Notes under the pieces: generated by a model | The model's database searches: none | Seen by the model: only the letters and a program-made list of their open reading frames with translations | Told to the model about the DNA's origin: nothing | Shown: positions 52,910 through 63,665 of the stretch, piece after piece | Numbering within the stretch: position 1 is the stretch's first letter | Layout of the letters: every line of letters starts with the position of its first letter | Translations under genes and position numbers: made by a program | Assembly: GCF_000209165.1 (NCBI RefSeq) | Contig: NC_009045.1 | Span: 744,001 to 808,000 of the forward strand | Direction: 5' to 3' | Length of the DNA: 64,000 bases | From: Scheffersomyces stipitis CBS 6054 | Taxonomy: Eukaryota; Ascomycota; Pichiomycetes; Serinales; Debaryomycetaceae

Positions 52910-55507
52910 CTAATACTTGTCGCCAAAAAAGAGCTCATAGTTACCGTAGTCGTGTGGCATAGTGGTGAAAGTGAAATCGCCATTAACCGAGGTTATACCG
53001 GTTGTAGGAGCAGTTTCCTGAGGAACAAATAGCCTCTGGAATTCAATCAATGACTGCAAGTTGTTGTTCGGATCGTCGATGAAGTTGTAGTCATTCAAGA
53101 TACGGAAATCCATTGTGTCCATGTGCGTTTCTAACATCTTTTCGACCTGTTCCTTGGCTTCTTCAGCCTTTTCCGAAGCTCTGGTGGACTTGGCCAAGTT
53201 CAAAGCATCGATCATCTCGCCAACTACCACAGCATATCTGTCGGCACCAGGGTTGGTTGGGCCGAAGTGGTTCAACACACTGATGGCCATCTTGGCATAG
53301 TTAAACAAATCGGCCTCCGTATAGTCCTGATCCTGGTAGTCGCCATTGACAATACCAACTCCAATAAGGATGGAAGCGTAGAAAGAACAAGTTATAACTA
53401 CATAACACTCCTTACGCATGCATTCCTTGTAGGCAGTGTTCATGTAGTAATGCATCAACTTGATTGCCAAGATAGAAGCCTTCATAGCTGCTTGGTAGAA
53501 ATGACGAGACAACGACTTGTTTTTCATAGGGACTTTTCCTAACTCTGGTGACAACTTACGAACAGCTTCGTACATGAAGAATGGACGACTCAAGAGCATG
53601 ATGGCATAGAGCTGCAATAAGTGTATCAACAACAAGATATGAGTATTTTCGTGGTGCTCGTTGTTAGGAATCTCCATTGGCTTCATGATATTTTCTATGG
53701 CCAATTGCTGATCTAAGTTGATGGACCACAATTTCAAGTCTACAGCCAATTTCTTGGTACGACCGATATCAATAATGCGGTCGCGGTAGAAGTTTCCCAC
53801 GATCTTACCAATTAAACAGGTAATCCGTGACAATTCGATCTGGGCCTTAGTGTTAAAATCTAAAGCTCCATATCCTGCTTCTACACGCGAGGGATCGTCC
53901 CAGTCGTAGTCGTTGATAGTTAACGGCCGTCCAATGAAAATGGATGCGATTCTGTCAGAAATGTAGAGTGATCTGAACAACTTCTTTCTGTACTGTATTT
54001 CTTCTGGATTATATGGATACTGCTCGTTAACAAAATTACGGTGCAAGCCTAAAGACTGGGCGTATTTGATGGCCAAGTTGAGGTGGATCCATCCCGTGGA
54101 TTTCCTTATCGTGGCCTGGTAGTAGAAGAAGATAAGATAATGAACCTGCACTACCCAGAGCTCCGAGTCTTGGACCGTGTCCTTCAACAAGTTCAAGCCA
54201 GTCTTCAAGAACGCTTCACTTTCAGGCAGAGCATATGCATCCGCATTGTAATCGTGATATAGCGCACCTAAGGCAAGCACAAAGTACACGATCATGGTGC
54301 TAACAATATTGTCCTCGTCTACATTGCCCTCTGCTGCATAAACTGCATCAACAAAGTCGTGGTGGAACGAGTCCATCTCTAGGACGAAGTATGAGTCGTT
54401 GATATTACGCTTGAAGATCTCCACGTACATATCGGCTTCGTGACGAGGGGGCAACTTCGAGTTGACGTAATCACGTGGAACGAAATACGGTTTGTCCACA
54501 ACAGGGCACTTTTGCAAGTTGGTGGTAAATGGGGTACGCCCCACGTATTGGATGAAGACGTTTCTTGTTTCATACAATAGCGAAAGAGGTGAAGTTTCGC
54601 CCATGTATCTGAATGTTCCTGTTGCGTCGTTCAAGAGAATTACACACTTCCCGTTTTGGTTGGAGATTCCGTTCCTCGCAGAAGCACCAGATTCATTCTG
54701 ATCCTTATCGTCATTCAAGGGAAACGACAAGAGGGGCTGAAGTGATTTGGGGATATATGTATTTCCATTGGTCGACAATGGAGAGTTTACGGACATGGGT
54801 GAGTGCTCTTCTTTGATAACCGAGGCAGACTCGCCAGAGGGAGGCGAGTCTTCCTTCATGCCCGACGTAAGGGAGCCGTGAGAATGGAGCGAAATCGAAC
54901 TAGCAGCAGACGATGGAGGTGTAGAGGAAACGGAATCTGGCGAAGAAGTGCTCATAGAATGAACTGAACTACCAACAGACGTCGCTTGACTACGTCCTGT
55001 AGAACTAGAAGTTGAAGTTGTGTAGTTAGATTCCGAGTCGGGATTCTCTTGTTGTTTACGAAGCTTGGCCATTCTTTCGGACTTGAGCGACCTTTTATCA
55101 ATGATCGTATAAGTGCACAGGACACCCTTTTTGACACAGACGGAGCAAGGTTTTTCACCAGTGCACTTGAACTTCCTCTTCTTGCAAGAGTCACAAGCAG
55201 TGGACACTTTTTGTCTCTTTTCTGGAGGAAGTTTCCTGATTCTCTTCTTGGCAACAGGCTTGGAAAAGGCGTGTGCAGCTTCATGAACTACGCCGTTCTG
55301 TTGAACGGCCATAGCGGGCACTGTGCCCAAGGGCTGGTATTGTTGCTGTTGATCGATGGCATACGGATTGGCGTGAAGATGTGGAACTTGGGCATACTGT
55401 TGGTTGTTGACCATCTGCGTCTGTGGTTGGGGTATCTGCTGCTGCTGTTGCTGCTGTTGTTGTTGTGGTTGTTGCTGATCCATCAGCATGGGGAATGGGG
55501 CAAACAT
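52910..55507 (-). CDS. Zn2Cys6 fungal transcription factor
   Basis: The 865-residue product is a zinc-cluster transcription factor. The N-terminus has glutamine runs (about 11-24 and 53-56). The DNA-binding domain has six cysteines at 105, 108, 115, 121, 124 and 131, in exact C-x2-C-x6-C-x5-C-x2-C-x6-C spacing, preceded by a basic arm KKRIRKLPPEKRQK. A basic stretch follows (DKRSLKSERMAKLRKQQ) where a linker or dimerisation helix is expected. An S/T/P-rich linker leads to a fungal_trans middle homology region at about 395-640 (SLGLHRNF; RKKLFRSLYISDRIASIFIG; LTINDYDWDDPSR). I cannot assign a specific orthologue or target pathway. A 3.4-kb gene-free region lies upstream. Confidence 0.92.
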   Translation of the reverse strand: MFAPFPMLMDQQQPQQQQQQQQQQIPQPQTQMVNNQQYAQVPHLHANPYAIDQQQQYQPLGTVPAMAVQQNGVVHEAAHAFSKPVAKKRIRKLPPEKRQKVSTACDSCKKRKFKCTGEKPCSVCVKKGVLCTYTIIDKRSLKSERMAKLRKQQENPDSESNYTTSTSSSTGRSQATSVGSSVHSMSTSSPDSVSSTPPSSAASSISLHSHGSLTSGMKEDSPPSGESASVIKEEHSPMSVNSPLSTNGNTYIPKSLQPLLSFPLNDDKDQNESGASARNGISNQNGKCVILLNDATGTFRYMGETSPLSLLYETRNVFIQYVGRTPFTTNLQKCPVVDKPYFVPRDYVNSKLPPRHEADMYVEIFKRNINDSYFVLEMDSFHHDFVDAVYAAEGNVDEDNIVSTMIVYFVLALGALYHDYNADAYALPESEAFLKTGLNLLKDTVQDSELWVVQVHYLIFFYYQATIRKSTGWIHLNLAIKYAQSLGLHRNFVNEQYPYNPEEIQYRKKLFRSLYISDRIASIFIGRPLTINDYDWDDPSRVEAGYGALDFNTKAQIELSRITCLIGKIVGNFYRDRIIDIGRTKKLAVDLKLWSINLDQQLAIENIMKPMEIPNNEHHENTHILLLIHLLQLYAIMLLSRPFFMYEAVRKLSPELGKVPMKNKSLSRHFYQAAMKASILAIKLMHYYMNTAYKECMRKECYVVITCSFYASILIGVGIVNGDYQDQDYTEADLFNYAKMAISVLNHFGPTNPGADRYAVVVGEMIDALNLAKSTRASEKAEEAKEQVEKMLETHMDTMDFRILNDYNFIDDPNNNLQSLIEFQRLFVPQETAPTTGITSVNGDFTFTTMPHDYGNYELFFGDKY

Positions 55508-58500
55508 TATGATATAATTAGGACTTGGTACTAAAAGTGACTTTAGTAGAAGATGTCAGATTTTAAGTATAAGAATTTTCGGGCTCGTACAACACTTGCA
55601 ATAGGCTTATAGTTGCTATAGCTTCGACGGCTGTTGTGTTTAGACTCCTTAGGCTTTTAGCTTGAATGCTATTTTCTCAGACTGATTCAGCAATTTGAAA
55701 AGTTTCTTTCGGGGCTACGAATGGTCTGGATCCTGATCCAATAGACCAACACAGTTGACAGTTTCCACACAAATAAAACTGAGATAATCGGATCTCAAAA
55801 CTACGATAATATCACCCAGAATTAGCTCTCAATTATAACCAAATTCAAATTATTAGTGCAACCTATAAAGGATATATATATCCATCCCATACAAAGTGTG
55901 TGTTCACTGACCTCCCTTTTCTGTTAGAGCCTGCTGTGCGCAGGCCAGACAAAAATAAAAAAGCAATTCCAGACACACAAAGCAACGTACAGAATTTGCT
56001 TCAGTCTACTAGTAATATTATCTGGCAATATTATCTGGCAATCGTGCACTCACCGCACTCTAGCTTTTAAGGTTAAGGTTTTACGCATGTCACCAATAAT
56101 ATCGTAGCGCTCAGTCTATAGCAGATCCTTTCTCTGATCTATGAAAAACCAAAGTGATGGTTTCACCATTTCCCCATGCATCTGACTAACGGAGCTTATT
56201 ATCGACACTTCCATTGTTTGTTATCGATCCTGTCACTCTAAAACATCTAAAACACATCCCCTGAGCGGCTTGTTATCTTCCATAACCCTCGCCAATCTTC
56301 GGTAGAAGGTGCTAATCTCTTCCAGACGTTGCCAATCGTCCTTTCTGACCGTAGCCATTCCACGGCTCCAGAATCCAGCCCTTGACGCCGCCGAGTCTGG
56401 CACGTACCTAAGAATGCCAGTGTGCCTCGTGAAAAATTGAGGTGCATCATATCTCTACTGCAGACTCGGTCTAATTAGATCCTTTGTTCCCTCTGGACAT
56501 GCAGAATGACCGTGCAAATTATCTACTTCCTATCAGGTAGCCGTCTTCATTAGTCAGTATCGCCGAACCCACACTTTTGTACCATGGCGTCTAATTTTCT
56601 CCGTCTGCCAGACTTTTTGACAACTCGATTGCATTACATAAGGCGTCGAATTTTCGTCCGCTACTTTCTACAAAATCCTTTCCCCCGAGTGGGAACAGAC
56701 GCTAGACGAAAGTATTTGTAAACAAAATCTCGGTAGACGAGAGCCTATGTGGTTCTACCTCCTGGCCACACCAGCCAGACCTGCCAGTAACACCTCTGAT
56801 CCTCTAGAGCTCCAGATGTTCCGTACATTTTGGAATTAGCCGCCGTCTCCCCTCTGCCAGTTCATTCTCGGATTCGTTGGAACCCCCTCCCAGATCCTCT
56901 AAAATGTCATGGATATATTTTCGCCAAACCCTAACTTTAATTTCCCTCTATCGCTATTGTTATCATAGGGGAATGGTGGTTTCCTGTTTGAAACCTTATG
57001 GTCACTTTCTCTTTGTACAAGATATTATTAAGTGCAAATTTCCCCTCTACTCCCACTCTAGTGATAAACATAGGGGCTCCAGATAATTACTCTAATAATT
57101 ATAATTTCGCCCATAAAATCCATCTCTCTATCTGAAACAGTCAAGTTTAACCGAACACTCAACAGCAATTCAATTGAGCTTTTCATTAATTGTTGCAGCT
57201 AACCTACATGGCATAAAGCATGTCGCCCAGTTGTCCACAGCTGTACCTTGCTGCGCAGTAGGTGGATTACCGAACGAATGTGAGACTCGAATTAACGCAA
57301 GATGCAACACTCTGGAGTCTATGCACTATCTACATGTATGGCAACTGTCTCCAAATGAATTCTACCTTATTTGGAGAAAATGTATCTCAAGAATCTGAAA
57401 TTCGCCTTGGTGGTGAATTTCAATCGAAATCCATTTCGTACTGCCTAGGCTTAGATGCGGAACACCTGGGACTTCTGCTTGGCTAATCTACGACGTCGAA
57501 AGAATACGTGGCTGCGCTGCGTCGTCAAGTCAAGACGTACTTACATGCAAATAGTCTTTGACGAGATTACGACGCTTACTTTTCAAACATCTGGTTGCCC
57601 CGGTGAATTAAATAGGTCCAGCAATGTTCTATTTTGACAGTCTTTCCTTCTATTTCACAGAAGCTGTCTAAAAGAGGGATCTAGAGAACGGCTGATTGCT
57701 GTCGAAGTACAACAGTAATAGTCACTTTTGAAATGCTGCAGCGAGCACCGTCTTCTTCATTTGAAGAAGAATACACCCTCCAGTTTATATGGTTTGGTAG
57801 CTCCATCAGTACTGGAAAATTTGAAGCTTTTGTTCCTTTTGCATATTACACAAAGACACATTTCCGAAGGCATCGAAGAATTTCATATTTTCGTTTTGAG
57901 TTGCAAACAGAAACGAAAGTCTATCTGATACCGATACGGGGGACATTTTACGCAAGGGCCATAACTACTTAGTTCTGGCGAAAAGTGATATTATTAATTA
58001 GACTTGTGTGGACTTTTGATTGCAGATTTTAGGTACGAATTATCATTCAGAAATGGAAGATCGATCGAACTAGACGCACATATGGCAACGACACAATCTC
58101 ACAATCAGCAGCCAGATACAAAGCTTGCAGCGACAAGGGTCTGTCCCGGAAATGTGCCTCCAGCTTGCCTAAAGTATGTACTAGGCGTAGTCTAATTAGC
58201 CAAGTTGAACTTCGTCTACGCATGCTTGTATCATGTGACCCTCGTTCCAACTGGTCTAGATACCTGATTTTCAGTGCTTCGGTAAGGGCAAGATGTAAAG
58301 AAAAAGCTGACGATGGATATGACCTGGGATCAACTGATAAGCGACAGAGAAGCATCCACATAGCAAGAAAACCGCCGTAATTTAACATCTTAATTCAACC
58401 ATTTTCTGAACCTGCCCATGTTATGTCATGGGGTATATGTCACATGAGTCTTATCATCTGCTACAAATCACCTGCCTGTTAGGTGATTTTGGCACTATCG

Positions 58501-58921
58501 CATCGACTCTTTGGGATCGCATATGGAACTCATTACCTATTTCGTTAGCCGCTCGTTTTGTGTATATAAAACGGCCGATGTCAGGTCTGGTATTCCGTGC
58601 TTTCTGTAGAATCTATACTGTTGCAAGTCTTGTTCATATTGGTATTGATATCGACTTGCAAAAGAGAGTTTACATATACGTTGAAGTTTCATTTTGCTCT
58701 CCATACATTGAATACGTCTGGGAACCTTGCAGTTTTTTGAGTTGATTTTAGCTTTTTAAACGTACAGAAATTTTGCAAACTGAGTTGAATAGACTTTCAA
58801 AATATTGTTACAGATTTATTGCATATCAAAGTTATTTTGAATCTCCTGATTATTAACAATCAAAACTGATCACTTTCTAATTATTCACGATCACTCTTTC
58901 ATTATTTGCCATTCCGCCACA
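55508..58921. promoter_or_regulatory. 3.4-kb divergent region between the zinc-cluster factor and the class II aldolase gene
   Basis: No recognisable gene is present; frames of 60-113 codons overlap one another on both strands. A perfect tandem duplication of the 13-mer AATATTATCTGGC lies at 56014-56039. A TATATATA stretch near 55877 lies about 370 bases before the transcription-factor start. Long upstream regions are common for fungal regulators, so part of this is probably promoter and leader. Confidence 0.4.
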
Positions 58922-59818
58922 ATGATCCCATCTACAGAAACTACTACAGCCTCCTCGACTGCCTCGGCTACTTTGCAAGTCCAATCTGAGACGAACAAGG
59001 GATACAAAGTTTCAGAAAGAGGATCACACAACATCGCCAAAGGTGCCGCTCATCCTTACCAGTTGCCCAAGTTCACGGATAAGGTGGCAGAGAGAAAATG
59101 GGCACTTCAACATATGGCAGGCGCCTTCAGAGTGTTTGCTAGAAAAGGGTATACCGAAGGCACAGCTGGTCACATCTCCATTAGAGACCCTATTGATCCT
59201 GATACATTTTGGATCAACCCATTGGCCAAGCATTTTGGCTTGCTCAAAGCCAGCGATATGGTCCATGTAGATGAAGAGGGCAATATTTTGCCAGATGGTG
59301 CCCAGACAGCGATTAATGCTGCTGGATTTGCTATCCATTCAGCTTTACACATTGCTAGACCAGACGTAAATGCTGCATGTCATACTCATTCTGTATACGG
59401 AAAGGCATGGTCGGCCTTTGGCAAGCCTTTAGACATGTTGAACCAAGATGTTTGCACTTTCTACAAGACGCATAGTGTATACGAAGACTTTGGTGGAGTT
59501 GCTCTTGAAGCTGAAGAAGGAAGACAGATCGCAAAAGCTATTGGAAACGGGAAGGCTGCTATTCTACAGAGCCACGGGTTGTTGACTGTAGGACAGACCG
59601 TAGACGAAGCTGCTTATCTTTTCACGCTTATGGAAAGGTCCTGCGAAGTTCAATTGCTTGCAAAAGCAGCCTTACGTCCGGGTGAAGAGTTGAAGATCAT
59701 CCCTGACGCAGAAGCGGCCTATACCGAGCACCAGGCAGGTGATCTGGAAACGTTGTACACTGAGTTTCAGCCTGATTACGAGATGGAAGTCTACTTAAAT
59801 GATGACTTTCTTAATTAG
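58922..59818 (+). CDS. Class II aldolase/adducin-family protein
   Basis: The 298-residue product has the class II aldolase fold, a zinc-dependent fold used in sugar-phosphate aldol or epimerase reactions. The phosphate-loop type motif GTAGHISIRDP lies at 80-90 and substrate-loop residues at WINPLAKHFGLLKASD. The zinc ligands are HTH at 154-156 (AACHTHSVYG) and H218 in LQSHGLLTVG. The early 30 residues are S/T-rich and unconserved. Fungi have several such proteins, including the meiotic Mug14 type of fission yeast; the substrate is unknown. It is convergent with the DUF4336-like gene (143 bases between stops), so the two are not co-transcribed. Confidence 0.88.
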   Translation: MIPSTETTTASSTASATLQVQSETNKGYKVSERGSHNIAKGAAHPYQLPKFTDKVAERKWALQHMAGAFRVFARKGYTEGTAGHISIRDPIDPDTFWINPLAKHFGLLKASDMVHVDEEGNILPDGAQTAINAAGFAIHSALHIARPDVNAACHTHSVYGKAWSAFGKPLDMLNQDVCTFYKTHSVYEDFGGVALEAEEGRQIAKAIGNGKAAILQSHGLLTVGQTVDEAAYLFTLMERSCEVQLLAKAALRPGEELKIIPDAEAAYTEHQAGDLETLYTEFQPDYEMEVYLNDDFLN

Positions 59819-59961
59819 GTTCTCCGGCCAATATAAACATAATGTTATTGTCAATGCTAGTATATATGGAATGCGTTTAAAATACACATGCACATAAGAA
59901 ATGAATACAAGTAAATAAAGATAGCAAAAAACATTGGTCATATTCAACTTCTATAAATTTA

Positions 59962-60798
59962 TTATAAGCTGCTATTAAAAAGCTTATTAAAGACGGCCTT
60001 CCCATCTTTATCAATGACATTGCCGTGGCACATAACAATTCTGTCGAAATCAAGGTCACCAATGGTCTTAAGTGCCAACTTGGATTCTTCTGTCTTGATT
60101 TGGACAAGATCCTTCATGATATATTTACCAACTCTGCTTTCAGGTTGTAAGTAACGAGTTAAGAAGGACCAACCTGAATGAGGAAAGAACTTGCCGGGAA
60201 CACCAGCTTCTTCCGAGAATTGCTCCAACTTTACTTCTCCCGTTGTTGTACCTGGGATTCCCAAGTTGAACAAGGTGTCACCCACGAACAAAGTCTTAGA
60301 GGTGGTATCGTGTAAGATCAACTCTCTGTTCTTGTGCTTGTCCATGTAAACTAATTGAAAGTTATCTGTAAAAGAAGAGCTAGTGATACCAATCTCGGTT
60401 AATTCTTGCTTTCCGAGCAACTTTCCAGCACCCCACTTGTAGGTGACTTTGACATCAACTTCGACACCTTCAGCCAACTTGGTAGCCTGGGATGCGATGA
60501 TCTTTGCATCGGGGAATACTTTCTTGTATTCGCCAGCAGCCATACAATGCTTAACGTTTACAACTACGATGTTGGTTATGTTGACCTTCTCATCGCCGGC
60601 AAGTAATTGAAGGGCTTGCTGGAAAACGGCTTCGCTGTATTTCAAAGGAGACCAGATTGTAATGTCCTTTCCATGTTTGATAAGAGCCATTCTGGCTCCA
60701 ACGTGAACGGACTCGAAAATTGAAAAAGGGCATGAAGCAATGACAACGTTGTCTGCTATTTTTCTGATGCTGGCCTTCAAAGGAGATGGATAAACCAT
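59962..60798 (-). CDS. DUF4336-like degenerate metallo-beta-lactamase-fold protein
   Basis: The 278-residue product looks like the DUF4336 family, a metallo-beta-lactamase-fold group that lacks the classic HxHxDH zinc motif. Supporting stretches are MALIKHGKDITIWSPLKYSE, VVVNVKHCMAAGEYKKVFPD and ILHDTTSKTLFVGDTLFNL, plus a closing DFDRIVMCHGNVID that contributes a late His. Histidines are present at several of these points, but the canonical ligand set is not. A redox or hydrolase role is possible; none is established. The ATG at 60798 is the first. A 1.1-kb region separates it from the divergent PhyH gene. Confidence 0.75.
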   Translation of the reverse strand: MVYPSPLKASIRKIADNVVIASCPFSIFESVHVGARMALIKHGKDITIWSPLKYSEAVFQQALQLLAGDEKVNITNIVVVNVKHCMAAGEYKKVFPDAKIIASQATKLAEGVEVDVKVTYKWGAGKLLGKQELTEIGITSSSFTDNFQLVYMDKHKNRELILHDTTSKTLFVGDTLFNLGIPGTTTGEVKLEQFSEEAGVPGKFFPHSGWSFLTRYLQPESRVGKYIMKDLVQIKTEESKLALKTIGDLDFDRIVMCHGNVIDKDGKAVFNKLFNSSL

Positions 60799-61890
60799 TG
60801 TAATTGAGTTGCAAAATGTGTTTTTGAGTAGAAAGAACTATTCTCAGTCTGGAAAAGAATGGTTTACAAAATAGCCGTGCGAAATTGGGAGAAAGATTAT
60901 CTCTATATATATACTTTTCGTCGATCTTTAGGTTCGCAAACAATTTGAAGACGCTCTGCTGAGATGTGGTCTTCCGCTATGTGGATTAGTTCAGTAAGCG
61001 TAATTGAGACGATCTGGGCCCCGGATAGGAAGTCTATTGTTAGTCAACACCCTGGACTTGGTTTTGTCCGATGACTTAACGAGGCTTTGTCTTCAGAAAA
61101 GTTCAGTTCAGAAGAGCGCATTTGCGATGCATTTTGCGGGGGCAGCTTTGGCCATGCGCCCCGTCTGAGTAGTACAATTCAGCCCAAGAACTTTCTCGTC
61201 TAAGTTCTGTCACCACAGCGAGCTTGTGGTCAGAAGCACGACGTCATAGAGCCAATATTGCTTTGCTTTGTTCAAAGAAAGAATTGCTTTTTTCGGATTT
61301 AGAAAAAAATGTAGAGAATATCAAAACTTTATCGTTATTATTTTGCGGCAACTCTTCTCTTTTGGGAATACTTTAACACCGTGGACCAGATTCAGCCCGA
61401 AGCCAACAGCCATATCCTGCTCTTCACGTTCGGACTGTTTTCTACATTCTCTAGATTCTCTAGTTTATCTCCATGCCATACATTTATTTTGTACGAATGT
61501 GATCACTCGGATGGAAGTCGTACAGCCGCATTATCTACTCTTTGGCAAAGTCAAAAATACTTCCAGTATTCTAAGCTGAATACTCGCCAAGAGCAATTTG
61601 ACATGGTTTCTGACACACATTCAGCGGCTGTCGCCAAGTGCTTCATTTCCAGTATTTGTTCAATTCCACTGCCGAAAGGCTGGCTTCTGATTATTCGCCT
61701 ACCCGTTCGGTTGCCTTTTTGTGGGGATAATCGAAATGGGCGCAAAATTAATGTTGCAGAAAAGAGTTTCCATGTTGCATCAAGCAAAAAGATAAAGACG
61801 AATTTTCTGGTTCATATAAAATCACGATTCCACATTATGAGAGCAAAGAAGAATAAAAGAAAGTAGAGCAAATAAAGACTTACCAACACT
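60799..61890. promoter_or_regulatory. 1.1-kb divergent region between the DUF4336-like and PhyH-like genes
   Basis: I see no gene here. A TATATATATA run near 60904-60913 lies about 110 bases before the DUF4336-like start and could be its TATA box. Open frames at 61268-61579 and 61381-61866 overlap on the same strand without similarity, and the second starts at a non-ATG codon. Confidence 0.4.
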
Positions 61891-62772
61891 ATGCCTAGCG
61901 CTTTGCCCCACAAATACCACGACGAAATCGAAGCCCAAGGCTTCACAGTGATCCGAGAATTCCTTACCCCGGACGAGATTGCCAAATATAGAGCTGCGGC
62001 TGAAGTTGTAATCCAATATGCCCGTGAAGGCAACTATCCCTATGTTAGAACAAGAGGCAAACAGTTTCCGCCATGGCCAAAGAATTTCAGTCCCGACATC
62101 TGGGGAGTCAGTGGTCTCTTGCACCCAGACTTGGGTGAAAAATCTACTCCCTTTCACGAATGCTATGCCAGTGAAAAGATGTTGGCTGTCGTTGGTGACA
62201 TTTTGCAAGTTGGCAAAGAGGGTTTGTCTATGGAGTTATTCAACATGTTGATCAACCCCTTAACAGACTTCGGGTTGGACTGGCACAGAGACACGATCAA
62301 ACCGGAAGCCTCTGAACAGGAAGAAGCTCAGCAGTTGCTAGAGGAACCTTATGCTGGAACGCAGTTCAATTTGGCTCTCACTGACGATAAGTGTCTTATC
62401 GTTATTCCAGGATCTCACAAGCGAGTCAGAACTTCGGAAGAAAGAGAAAAGACTCTGAATGATAACAAAAAGGAATTCATAACCAATCAATTGATTGTAG
62501 AATTGAACCCGGGTGATCTTGTATTCTACAATAACAATATTCTTCACCGAGCCGAATATTCTTGCAAGAGTACCAGAGTGACTTTGCACGGATCATATGG
62601 CCATGTTGACCATGGCAGATCTAGGGCAAAGGGGATCTTGCAACATGGTGTTGCTGAATGGTTGCCTCGCTTCGAACCCAAAGAAGGAAACATGGCGATG
62701 TTAAAAGAAAAGTTGGTTAAACTTGCAAAGGAGTTTGAATCTGTTGATCTCGGATATGCTCTTGAAGGGTAG
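61891..62772 (+). CDS. PhyH-family Fe(II)/2-oxoglutarate dioxygenase
   Basis: The 293-residue product belongs to the phytanoyl-CoA dioxygenase (PhyH) family of iron- and 2-oxoglutarate-dependent oxygenases. The iron facial triad is visible as H132 and D134 (DWHRDTIKPE) and H219 (NNILHRAEY). R229 (CKSTRVTLH), ten residues after the distal His, is placed to bind 2-oxoglutarate. The opening YHDEIEAQGFTVIREFLTPDEI is typical for PhyH. LIVIPGSHKRVR and NPGDLVFYNN also match the double-stranded beta-helix core. There is no clear peroxisomal C-terminal signal (ends ALEG). Substrate unknown; fungal members act on fatty acyl, sugar-linked or secondary compounds. Confidence 0.88.
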   Translation: MPSALPHKYHDEIEAQGFTVIREFLTPDEIAKYRAAAEVVIQYAREGNYPYVRTRGKQFPPWPKNFSPDIWGVSGLLHPDLGEKSTPFHECYASEKMLAVVGDILQVGKEGLSMELFNMLINPLTDFGLDWHRDTIKPEASEQEEAQQLLEEPYAGTQFNLALTDDKCLIVIPGSHKRVRTSEEREKTLNDNKKEFITNQLIVELNPGDLVFYNNNILHRAEYSCKSTRVTLHGSYGHVDHGRSRAKGILQHGVAEWLPRFEPKEGNMAMLKEKLVKLAKEFESVDLGYALEG

Positions 62773-62939
62773 CGATAACATTTATAGTGAAGTATTTATA
62801 TCTACAGTTTCCATTATTTCGTCACTCATTCTAGATTATTAATAACTTCTAGGGTATTCCTCAGGAATTCTCCCCTTCAGTAGTAAGAGTAGATAATGCT
62901 GGTTCTAAGTATCTAATGTATAAATCATGTCCAAAACTT

Positions 62940-63665
62940 CTAGATCGCTATGACCAAGATCAAGAGAATAAACAATACTACAGCCAAAATCCCTATACAC
63001 CAATCGCTTCCTCTTTCTCTGTTTTTCTCAATAAACAAATTGACTCTGTTGAGTCCTCGCCTCAACTTGTTATCTACATTGTCTAGGTCGTTGTCTAACT
63101 CGTCCAACATAAAACCCTGCTCTTCCAACTCCGAGCCCATTAGCTGTGCTTGCATGTTGAGGTTTTTCATTGTTTCATGAATGCTGTCTAATTGAACATC
63201 TTGTTCTTGAATCAACTCCTGCTGCTGGAACTGGTTGAATTGGTCATTAAAGGGATTCTCGGGATTCGAACTACTTTCATCATCTTGGCTGATTCTATTT
63301 GACATGGTCGTAACTTCTCGTTGCTTTCTCGATCCAGCTGGAGGCGTACTGGATCCATTCCGGGATATTATCGAATCCCATTGGGACTTAATGTCTGCTA
63401 TATTGTTCTGTAGATCACCGAGAACAGCCTTTCTAGCCGCTATATCGGCGCTACTCAATTGGTACTTTTCCGGCAGACTCTCACTAATAGCAATGGCCTG
63501 TTTCAAGTCGTCGTAGATCTCCTGAAGCTCTTGGTAGTTATTGTTGAAATCGAGAATAGTGTCTGGAGGCGGTGGACCACCGACAGCCGCCGACAGGCGC
63601 AACAAGCTCTCAAGTGACGCGACTGTGTTCCAAGCGTCTTCTTTTACTTCGTTGAACGGGTCCAT
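62940..63665 (-). CDS. TLG1: Tlg1-like SNARE of the trans-Golgi/endosome
   Basis: The 241-residue product matches the syntaxin-6 family Qc-SNARE Tlg1, used in fusion of endosome-derived vesicles with the trans-Golgi. The N-terminal domain starts MDPFNEVKEDAWNTV, like the DPF opening of Tlg1 and syntaxin-6. The SNARE motif runs from about QEQDVQLDSIHETMKN to KLRRGLNRVNLFIEKN, with the central Gln in LEEQGFMLDELD. A single C-terminal membrane span ends the protein (IGILAVVLFILLILVIAI). The frame extends upstream to an ATG at 63752, which would add 29 residues without family resemblance; the ATG at 63665 is preferred. Length is then close to yeast Tlg1 (224). Confidence 0.88.
   Translation of the reverse strand: MDPFNEVKEDAWNTVASLESLLRLSAAVGGPPPPDTILDFNNNYQELQEIYDDLKQAIAISESLPEKYQLSSADIAARKAVLGDLQNNIADIKSQWDSIISRNGSSTPPAGSRKQREVTTMSNRISQDDESSSNPENPFNDQFNQFQQQELIQEQDVQLDSIHETMKNLNMQAQLMGSELEEQGFMLDELDNDLDNVDNKLRRGLNRVNLFIEKNRERGSDWCIGILAVVLFILLILVIAI

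Noticed and set aside
55049..55534. 161-codon plus-strand frame with leucine runs
   Set aside because: It is the antisense shadow of the glutamine-rich start of the zinc-cluster gene.
58047..58388. 113-codon minus-strand frame in the 3.4-kb region
   Set aside because: No similarity, and several overlapping frames of like length occur on both strands.
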